DNA of 34,656 bases from Euprymna scolopes. Taxonomy: Eukaryota > Mollusca > Cephalopoda > Sepiida > Sepiolidae. The notes under the pieces were generated by a model. The model searched no databases, was not told where the DNA came from, and saw nothing but the letters and a program-made list of their open reading frames with translations. Shown one piece after another: positions 1 through 8,388 of the stretch. The translations under genes and the position numbers were made by a program. Each line of letters starts with the position of its first letter. The stretch's first letter is position 1. The stretch covers positions 128,495,457-128,530,112 of the forward strand of contig CM044488.1 of assembly GCA_024364805.1 (NCBI GenBank), given 5' to 3'.

Positions 1-58
1 AGAGAGAGAGAGAGAGAGGGGAAAGAGAGAGAGAGAGAGAAAAAGAAAAGAGAAAAAA
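1..58 (+). repeat. GA-rich microsatellite at left edge
   Basis: Mostly (AG)n with A-rich interruptions. It continues outside the window. Confidence 0.95.
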
Positions 59-699
59 GTAAAATTAATCAGTTAATATAGGGATGGACGCAGAGCTGAC
101 AAAACGTGGAAGAACTTTACAATGGAATCGCGGCAAGCAAAGAATTGGAAGCACATTTGAAGGAATTGGAACAAGATGAGTGGACAAGATACGTGCACAT
201 CGAATGAACAACAGAAGGAAACACAAGAGAATATGAAAGATAAACCACTCAAAGATTTTCATATTTTAATATGGAATCAGTTTTTATTGTTTTTTTGACA
301 TTGCTACTTTATATTTTTACTGATCACGTTGTCGTGTAAGTAAGGCTGCTCTGCACAATGTATTTTTCTGACGCAAAAGACACTCTTGAGTGCAAGAATG
401 ACATGTTGCCATAGAGACAAAAGAATGGGGTAGGAAGGAGGGGATGGGTGGTTACTTTATGAATGAAGGGATAAAAAATTGAAAAGAATCCTTTCTTATG
501 TCTTAGTGAACCGAATTTTCGCTGAAAGAATTAAGGATTCAAAAATATAAAATTTTCTTTTGAATGTCAAAAACAAAAAAAAATTCATTGTAATACATGT
601 AAATAAATGGCCTCAATAATCTTTTTTTAATTGAAATATTTTCAAAGTGGAAAAAAGGTTTTAGGCTTCTAATTTTTTTAGATTCGGATTCATACATAT

Positions 700-1400
700 T
701 CGCAACACCATTCTTACGTATAATTTGAACTGTTTAAACTGCTTTTCTTGTCTTGATTGTTATTCTCATAATGTTTTGGTCAATGTAACCTATAGCCTTC
801 TCCAGGTACAGCTTTTTGGCGAATGAAGGAAATTTCTTTTTGCCAACGAACCATATGTTAGAATTCAAAATGCGTGAGGTGTTTATGAAATGGAAAGAGC
901 ATAAAGTAATTTCCATTTTGTAATAATTTGAATCTGTATCAAATTTTGACAAAATGTTTGTGAATTTTTGAGATGAGGATTAATAATATTGATCGTTTGA
1001 ATTACTGTTCTAATCTTGTATGTTATTCAACGCTCTTTTCATTTCATAAACGCATTATGTATTTTGAATCCTAAAGACTATAGTTGTTGGGATGAAGAAC
1101 AAAAACATCTTTTCCAGCATTCACAAAAAAGTCATTGCAAAGAAACACCTCAACAAAGTCAGTGGTCACATTAGCAAAAATGTTGTGAGAATAAAAACCA
1201 AGATGAGAAAAGCAATCCGAACGAACGATGGATCATCAATCCTCATCTCAAAAATTCAAAAACATACTATTCTCATCATAGTCATTTTCACAAAATTTCA
1301 ACCGATGTAAACGTTCCTACATTTGAAAAGATGAACATTGAACGTTATATTGATGGAAATGATGTGAATATAACAATAAAGATATAAGAGTCGAATAATC
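700..1400. repeat. Inverted pair of a dispersed repeat with faint coding look
   Basis: Sequence 700-905 read on the minus strand resembles 1036-1230 on the plus strand. Shared features include CATTTCATAAAC and translations YIDQNIMRITIKTRKAV versus HISKNVVRIKTKMRKAI. Further pieces of the family (CATCAATCCTCATCTCAAAA, and NITIK before a stop) occur at 957-985 (minus), 1231-1390, 7180-7290 and 15960-16076. I do not recognise the protein and treat it as a repeat family, not a gene. Confidence 0.6.
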
Positions 1401-1924
1401 CAAATGCAACACGTTTTTATTATGAAATATTTTTTATTTGTATTTACTCAAAAAACAACAGTGGCAGTAGTAGTAGTAGTAGTAAGAGGAGGCATTTCGT
1501 TTCTTAATAAAACTTTGTAAAAATTATTCTAACCTCAAAGTAGAATAGGACAACTAAAAACTGGCATCATTAAAGTCGCAAAAAATCAACAAGCCAAATA
1601 TTTAAGTCGATTTAAAATGACAAAAATAAACATTTCAATTTTGTTTGTGCGAATAAAATACCACATTTCGTAAACAAAGATTCCGATTAAAACAAACTCA
1701 ATCTGTTCAATTGAACAATTAATTCTTCACAAATTTATTTCAAGACCCAGGACGAACATCCCCAACCCGATCCCAAAGAAAAAAAACCTGCCACCCATGA
1801 AAATGTTAATAAAGCTCAATCTTTTCTGTCATTTTGATGTGATGGTACTCTTCAATTCAGGAAGAGATTAAGAATTGTTTTTATGGATATTACCTTTGAG
1901 ATAAACTGGCCGTTAAAAATCTTA

Positions 1925-2553
1925 GGATCCAATGAATATAAAACTCATTTAAAATGACATCTACTAATGAGACGATTACCAAAGTGTCCTAGAATCAATC
2001 TGACCTTTGATGTCAGTTGAAGTGTTGGGAACTGAAATCAAAACCACCGTTCATCCCTCACCATAATTCTTAACGATCTTTAGCTTTCAGAATTGATCAT
2101 GACTGACATTGAACAGCAATAAAACAAAAACTGTCAGACTTTTGTGACTAAAACTTGGTGGACAAGTCAATCATAAATTGAATTTTACTTGTACCAAATA
2201 TAGTTGGATTAAAAAAAAGGGGGGGGGGAGTTGTAAATTTTATTAGCTATTCCATAGGTAACATTTGGAGGAAGAGTAGATCATCCTTCATCATACTTTA
2301 TCACCTTTGGGCAACATGAGAAAATAAAACATGAGATCCAATGAGTGTGAAACCCATTCAGGATCAAACCTCATACTGATGAGGCAATCACCAAAATGTC
2401 CCCTCACATATCATTGAATGGCGATAAAACAGACTGTTGGATATTCATGGCTGAAACTGGGACAAGTCAGGCATAGACTGAAATTTATTTTTGCCAAAAT
2501 ATGTTTGGATTGCAAAACAGATTGTGAATTTTATTAACGATTTCACAAGTGGC
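1925..2553. repeat. Degraded local tandem duplication
   Basis: The two units, about 1925-2265 and 2330-2553, repeat the same order of pieces: GATCCAATGA, ATGAGRCRATYACCAAARTGTCC, a spot like GCRATAAAACA, GGACAAGTCA, TTGGATT, and TGTRAATTTTATTARC. The second unit lacks a central part. The units flank a G10 run (2220-2229). Confidence 0.6.
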
Positions 2554-4145
2554 TTTTTTTTTGCTTTTTTTTTTTTTTTTGCAAAAGGAGGGCGAGATCA
2601 TTTCATGCGTATTCATTTTAGATTGATGTGATAGAGACATATATATATATAGACATCTATTTTAGATTGATGTTATAAAGACATATACCCAGTGAGCCAA
2701 AGTGTTTTCATTTCATTCAAGCATTTATTGAATGAAGAAACAAGGATTAATAGAATGCTTCAACAATTAATAATTGTCATTTATTAACACTAAGGCATCC
2801 AACTGTTAAGATTTAATCAATTCATAATAAAAGTGCTCAACAGCTGACAAATTTGGATTAAAGAAAATAGCGATTAAAAAAGGGGGACGATTTCGTTTAG
2901 GCAAGAAACAGTTTTTCACATGAAAAAAGCAAGAAAATCAACAATTTAAACAGGGGGGGGGGAAGAAAAGGGTGTTAAGAAATGGGGAAAAGAACGAGCA
3001 AATAAGGGGAGGAAATAAGAGGTCATACATAATACACCAAAACAAAACATTGAAGAGCACAAAATACATAAAATGTTAAAGAAAAACATTTGTTGGTAAA
3101 AGGGAGAGGAAGAGGAGGAGGAGGGGGTGGACAGTTGAGCAAATAAATAAGAAAATGGCCAAGAAATTTCAATGCAGACAAATCCAATGTAGACAAATGC
3201 ATTAAATAGAAAACATTTCCAAATCAAAGCAAAAAAAAAAAAATATGGGAGGGGGGAAAGGATGAAATTTTCATGGCAAAAGGAATTCATATTAAAACAA
3301 TAAAATCTTATATCAATGATTTTCTATGTGACTTATTTATTTACAAAAAATTAAATCTTTTATTAGAGATTAAGATTTTTCTCATTTAAATAAGAAATAA
3401 GAATAATAAGAAAAAGAATAATAAGAAATAAGCAATTTTTTAATTCAGCTTATGTGTTATGGTATCATCCCCATTTAGAGAAACAATGGACTCTTCCGAC
3501 GAGTACATGATACTTCATTTTTACTGCAATTCACTCAGGAAGTCAAATACGAGAAGTTACACTAGCGACATTGTATTACTTTCATATAAGTTTATTATTC
3601 TTTTCCACATATGCACACGTTTCACTTGTATGTCTTGAATTACATAACATTTAGTAGGAAAGCCTTTTTTTACTTTAACAATGATTTTGCAATTTTTAAT
3701 TTTTTTTTATTAAATTGTAGTAGATATGGTATATTGGTTTTACAGCACAAAAACAAATTCTGAGTTGTTAAATATAGAATTGTTTTATATATGTCAAAAT
3801 GACTTAAATATAAAAAATGCTTGTTGTAAAAATCATGGATATTATTGTATAATTATTCCACCATCAAAGTAACCCTTTAACATAATATTAAATCCAAATG
3901 AAATATTGTAAAGTTAGTTTTTGTTGTTGCAAGATTTTAGTAACTTGTCTTTAACCAAGACATGTATTTTGTTGTTTAGAGTTTAAATATTAATGGATTA
4001 TAGAATTAAAGAAATGTCGCTTCTTGCATTTGATTGACTAAATACGTTTCACCTTATACTTGAAAAGCAATTGGTAAAGTTTCAATGATTATACAATACT
4101 GTTTTCTACCAAAAAACACCCAACAACGAAGCACAACATCTCTTG

Positions 4146-4763
4146 TAAACAATTCATTGTATACTAGCATGACCTGTGTAAATTTCACAGTGGCATTTTT
4201 CATATGTAATATATTGTTGCTGGGCATTTTGTGGACATTCAGCATGAAAATACCCTGTGATATTATTGTAGCCCTTTCATTAAAACTGTAAATATATTTA
4301 CCTAAGTAATCTGGTTAATGTAGTGTTAGAATATATTTGGTTATTACGGTTTATCTCCAATATCCTTATAGGAGTCTGTGACATATTTCCATTGTATAGA
4401 CACCCAGTGTGAATGGAAACCCCACAATATCATTATACCATCTTTAGACAGAACAGATACTACCCTTGGATCCTACCAAGAAGGTATATTTTGGTTGGCC
4501 TAAAAAGTGACAACATTTTAAAATTTTTTCATTTTATTTTTTTTACATTGAGTCTTTGGTGATCAGGAGATCCTATTTATTAAAAAGGAGGATAGAAGGT
4601 GATAACATACTACGAACATTAAATTAATATATCTATGTGTATGTTATAATTTTCTGTCCTTTTTAATAAATCAGATTTTCCGATCAAATAATTTATAATC
4701 TGGAAACTGTGACACGCATAATACGTACATATGTTAAAGGTACTGCACTATTAATATATAAAT
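4146..4763 (+). repeat. Dispersed unclassified repeat, copy 1, with internal hairpin
   Basis: This shares long collinear similarity with 21846-22469 in the same orientation, including GGAGTCTGTGACATATTTCC and AGAACAGATACTACC. Near its right end, 4560-4610 and 4639-4686 are inverted copies of each other (TTTATTAAAAAGGA core, outer TGATC, inner ATAACATAC), forming an imperfect hairpin of about 127 bp. No coding motif was recognised, and the class is unknown. Confidence 0.8.
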
Positions 4764-5004
4764 TAATAATTGAATACAAAATGTTATTTTTGCCCATAGC
4801 TCAAACGTGCAGTTATGGGTTTATACCTTTTCCAATAGCATTAAGTATATGGAATCATAGATTAAAACAAAGCTTGAAGGGATATGATATTTAACTGCAG
4901 CAGTCAACTGTTAATCAATTTAATCTGTAGTTGATTACCAGTTTGTTTGGTTTTGTTAAAGTTTTGATCTTAATTTTATAAAGATACTAACAAAGCCCTG
5001 ATCT

Positions 5005-5270
5005 TAACATTTGACCTTGACCTTGAAAAATAGTGTACACCCTCCTTAGATCAGAGACCATCATCATGGCAGGTTTGGTCATGATCAGTTCAATGGTTTG
5101 GGCTGTAGTAAAGTATATATACATAGGCTATAACCTTGACCTTTGACCTTAACCTTGAAAAATGGTATGCACCATCTCTAGGTGGGGGACCATCATCATG
5201 TCAGGTTTAGTCATGCTTGGTCCAGTGGCTTGAGCTGAAGAAGAGTTATACACACAGACACGAATGCTAC
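5005..5270 (+). repeat. Two-unit tandem with TGACCT half-sites
   Basis: Units of about 130 bp (5005-5130, 5131-5270) share CCTTGAAAAATRGTRTRCACC, ACCATCATCATG, CAGGTTTRGTCATG and a CACAGACAC-like end. Similar sequence is common in mollusc repeats as far as I recall. On the minus strand unit 1 contains AGGTCAAGGTCA (5012-5023) and unit 2 contains AGGTCAAAGGTCA (5137-5149). Confidence 0.65.
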
Positions 5271-5278
5271 AACAATTG

Positions 5279-5318
<40 letters not shown>

Positions 5319-5326
5319 CAATTGTT
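5271..5326. repeat. 56-bp perfect palindrome with (AT)18 core
   Basis: AACAATTGTT, itself a palindrome, stands on each side of (AT)18, so the whole 56 bp is its own reverse complement. It could extrude as a cruciform. Confidence 0.95.
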
Positions 5327-6107
5327 TACAGTAAACATCTGGAACTGACTCTTCTCATGTAGTAAAGATTTTGCTTTTTATATTCTTCATCCGCAGCAGA
5401 GAAAGAATATGCATAATTTTCAAATTAATTTAACAATCATTGCAATAGAACACAAGTTTTTTTTTTTTGTTTCTTTATGAGGGTCATTTTATTCTATTTC
5501 TTTAAATGAATCAACATTGCCTGTAATTGGGATATTGTGGCTGTAATGGACCAAAGTTGAGAACCAAAGAAAATTTAGTAGAAGCTGTCAAATAGTGCAA
5601 TATATTTTTGTTTTTTGTTTATTTTGAAAGTATGAAGAAAAGTTGGTTTTCAAATGCTGAGCATTATAGAATGAAGATAAAAAGAAATAGTGTCAAAAAG
5701 TTTATAATATCAGATACGGAACACATATGCATGTGAAAGAGAAAGAGATTGATTTAAAAGATATACTAAAAGTTGGTTTGTTAAAGTTTATGAGATCGAA
5801 GAGAAGAAAAAAAGATGGAGTCTGTTTCACGTTAATTGTGCAGAGTGAACGGGTGCAACATTGCATAAAAGCTTGAAAATAAAAGATGCAGCCTAGAATT
5901 CAGGAAACAATGGAATCTTTTAAAGCCACCCCCCTCCATCACCAAGGCATGACGTGAAGCGTGGTATGCAAAAATCCCACCATTTTGTGCGGGTGTATTG
6001 CAGAGATGCAGGATGATATAGAGAGCAGCGATGGCGGCGGCTTGGCGGGCAGGGCGTCCTAGAAAGCATCCCCCATACAACATCAGAGTGAGGTTATGAC
6101 ACCCTAC

Positions 6108-6234
6108 CTTCAAGTAGCCCTGGGAGTCAATGAGTAAATTCTCGGGTTTTAAATCTCGGTACATAATATCCAAATGATGTAAGTATTCCAAGACCAATAC
6201 AATTTGTGCTGCGTAAAATCTGGAATGCGGCTCA
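6108..6234 (-). CDS. PKA catalytic subunit, alternative catalytic-loop exon 6b
   Basis: This second 127-nt exon is homologous to 6a and 376 nt downstream of it. It reads [43 protein letters not shown], and every catalytic residue is kept. The acceptor (long pyrimidine run, ttcag|TGAG) and donor (AAG|gtaggg) are usable, the donor being weaker than that of 6a. By hand count about 30 of 127 bases differ from 6a and only about 8 of those fall in changed codons, so the divergence is mostly silent and both copies are under protein-level selection. Including both exons adds 254 nt and breaks the frame, so use must be exclusive. In this frame the sequence stays open for about 270 nt past the donor, so intron retention would give a kinase truncated before DFG with a long unrelated tail. 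Confidence 0.94.
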
Positions 6235-6610
6235 CTGAAGAAAAGAAGGGCAAACAAAGCAGGGTTACATTTGGGGGTCGAACATCAAGAAAACACACCA
6301 GGTCAACAAGTGGAAAATGATATCACACGACAGCTTTTTATCTCTCTTATAATTATGCAACTGGTCCCCAAAACCTTTTTTTATGGCCAATGCCGAATGA
6401 AAATGGCTCAAGTTAAAAAAGAGATCATGATGAGGAAAGAATTTAACAACATTCAACTTGTTAATTGAAGGGAGTGAGGGTGTCATCAAGGTCAAGTGGA
6501 AAGATGTGCACAATTCAAGAGAAATAAAACCTCAATATCATTTTGTCCGAGCCTTGGTTTGCAATCTGTTGTCCTAGGTTTGGCTTTCTCTAGCAGTATT
6601 ATCTACTTAC
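6235..6610 (-). other. Spacer intron between the two alternative PKA exons
   Basis: This 376-nt spacer lies between the 6a donor and the 6b acceptor. It is too long for simple steric exclusion of splicing, so the choice probably depends on splice-site strength, trans-acting factors or RNA pairing. I see a pyrimidine-rich stretch just before 6b on the transcript strand and no transposon. I could not identify a paired docking/selector structure by eye. Short open frames in it are chance. Confidence 0.8.
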
Positions 6611-6737
6611 TTTCAGATAACCCGACGAGTCAATAAGCAAATTCTCAGGCTTTAGATCTCTGTAAATTATATCCAAGTAATGAAGGTACTCAAATGCCAA
6701 AACGATTTGAGCAGCATAAAATCTGGAGTGTGGCTCA
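6611..6737 (-). CDS. PKA catalytic subunit, alternative catalytic-loop exon 6a
   Basis: This 127-nt exon reads [43 protein letters not shown] and covers PKA residues 139-181. It holds the catalytic loop with Tyr164 (R-spine), Arg165, the catalytic base Asp166, Lys168, Glu170 (P-2 Arg contact), Asn171 (metal ligand) and the C-spine residues Leu172-Ile174. All are intact. The acceptor is a pyrimidine stretch ending ttcag|TGAG, and the donor is AAA|gtaagt, which matches the consensus and looks stronger than that of 6b. Of the two alternative exons it is the first in the transcript and the closer to mammalian PKA at 154 (Phe) and 163 (Ile). It differs from 6b at Ala/Val153, Phe/Leu154, Tyr/His159, Ile/Met163 and Ser/Gln177. 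The next constant exon (DFG and activation loop) is not in the window. Confidence 0.95.
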
Positions 6738-7179
6738 CTGAAGCAGAAGAAATAAGACAGTTGTTATATAAAAAGCAGGATGACAGCCCGGATGATGAAC
6801 GGATCAAAATGCATCGCAATTGAATCATGTTAAACACTGATGAGATCCAATGCACATGGTATGAAAAACAAACAAAAAGAAAATGATGATTATGTAAAAA
6901 TGTTACGTAAACAATATAAAGAATCACACGAGTGAAATTAACGTCGCTTTTGGAGGCAGTTTGGTTTTGTTTAATGTTACAAAATAGTTTTGCTCAAAGT
7001 TTTGAAACGAGGATTGATAATTTGGTTTATTACGACTTCTATTCTCAATTTAGTTGTTGCATTTATGCTGTTGATTCGGTCGATGTAACTTTTGCCTTTA
7101 AAATCTTTTTGAATATTGAAACCTGGACGGAAGTTTGTACTCGACCTTTTACTGTCAATTAGGAATAATCCAAAAAATA

Positions 7180-7290
7180 CAAATCATCAATCCTTCAAGT
7201 CTAATGAGAATGTTTCCGATTTTGAAAAGATGCAACTGGAAAAAACTAAAGTTTATGTGAATATAACAATCAAAACATGAACAGTAGACT
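7180..7290 (+). repeat. Copy of the dispersed repeat seen at 700-1400
   Basis: It shares the order GAATAATCCAAA, ATCATCAATCCTTCAAGT, TTTTGAAAAGATG and GTGAATATAACAATCAAA with 1320-1390. It is degraded. Confidence 0.5.
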
Positions 7291-7386
7291 GAATACAAAT
7301 AAAGTTTTCAATCAGTTCATGTTGTTCTAACAATTCTTCATTATTATTAGATTCTCAACTGGCCACATCTTGCTATTTATTGATTC

Positions 7387-7426
7387 ACACATGTTCATCG
7401 CACCGTGACAGAGGTTGAACATGTGT
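7387..7426. repeat. Inverted repeat, 11-bp perfect stem
   Basis: ACACATGTTCA (7387-7397) and TGAACATGTGT (7416-7426) are exact reverse complements with an 18-nt loop. Function unknown. Confidence 0.8.
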
Positions 7427-8350
7427 AGATTCATATTTTACAGCAATTTATTCTGCTGAGTTCAGAAACTCCAGGCATAGATTAAAATGATCCACCTGGA
7501 TTATAGAAAGGTGGGGTGTGGACAGAAAGCTCAGTTTTTACATGTTTAGCTGGTTAAGGATGTCTTCTCTAATTTTTTAATGATCTGATGGTCATACAAT
7601 TTCTGGTAACTTTTACACAATATTTTACTTCTTTAGGTTTGAGGTTTTCCTTAAATAGAATTCATTTCTTTTCCAATTAAAATGTTTGAAACATCAACAT
7701 TTTGCTTCCACACAAATATTTCCTTATTTGGAAGTTCTACTCTAACAAATTAGAAATAAAATCTCATTCCAAGGAAACAACACATCCAGCAGGCGAATCA
7801 AAGAAACTGACAAGTTTATTTTCTTTTTTCTCAGTTTTCATTTTGTTTATTCAATGTTAGAAATAAATCTTTGTATTTTAACTTATTGACAGTCATTCTC
7901 ATCTGGGCAGTTGAAGAAAAAATTGAAGGAAATAAAAATTGCCTTAATTTTTTTTTTAAACGTTTACAAAAAAAAAAAAAAAAAAAAAAAAAAAATGAAC
8001 ATTTATAGAATGAATACATTTTAATTTCTTACCTTTTTTGCTGGCGATTAAAAAATTAAAAAAAAAAAAAAATTATTCAACAAAGCATATAACCACTGCA
8101 AGGCAAAGAGCTACTGTGAATAGGGGTCAAATTTATAGGGACATCCTAAGTGAAGAGTTGTACAGCAAGATATTCGTTCACTTTACATTTATATGACTGC
8201 ATGTTGGTGCAGTCAGGGAAACAAGAATAAAGGAGTGAATTCCAAAGATAAGCAGTCTGACGAAAGCTAATTGAAATTTAAAGTTGAGTCAGCAAATTTT
8301 TTGCAGGAGTTGTAATTTTTTTTTTTAGGCCTGAAATTGAAGATAATCGC

Positions 8351-8352
<2 letters not shown>

Positions 8353-8384
<32 letters not shown>
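8353..8384. repeat. TA microsatellite
   Basis: An alternating TA run. Others lie at 8814-8837 and 26650-26680, a CA-rich run at 8469-8499, a GT run at 18576-18595, an AGT run at 1466-1484 and a GTT run near 26195-26217. Confidence 0.9.

Positions 8385-8388
<4 letters not shown>

Larger units (their letters stand above)
1..6107 (-). other. Partial intron downstream of exon 6b
   Basis: No further PKA exon is visible here; I looked on the minus strand for the DFG and APE segments without success. The stretch holds a GA microsatellite at the left edge, an inverted and dispersed repeat (700-1400), a degraded local duplication (1925-2553), a repeat shared with 21846-22469, a tandem repeat (5005-5270), a long TA palindrome (5271-5326), and a GC-richer segment (5900-6107) immediately after the exon 6b donor. 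The intervals 1400-1920, 2560-4140 and 5330-5900 show only A/T-rich sequence and short simple repeats. Confidence 0.7.

Noticed and set aside
734-1310. Two short open frames (minus 734-952, plus 1092-1310) as genes
   Set aside because: They are arms of an inverted dispersed repeat. No start context, splice sites or recognised family; kept as a repeat only.
2946-3290. 114-codon minus-strand frame
   Set aside because: The residues are mostly Phe, Ser, Pro and Leu from a purine-rich plus strand with G and A runs; this is a composition artefact.
1-6107. Downstream PKA exon (DFG/activation loop)
   Set aside because: No DFGFAKR or GTPEYLAPE-like coding was found on the minus strand; it presumably lies beyond the left edge.
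6932-7162. 76-codon plus-strand frame with a signal-like start
   Set aside because: It adjoins the dispersed repeat copy at 7180 and shows no family match or splice support.
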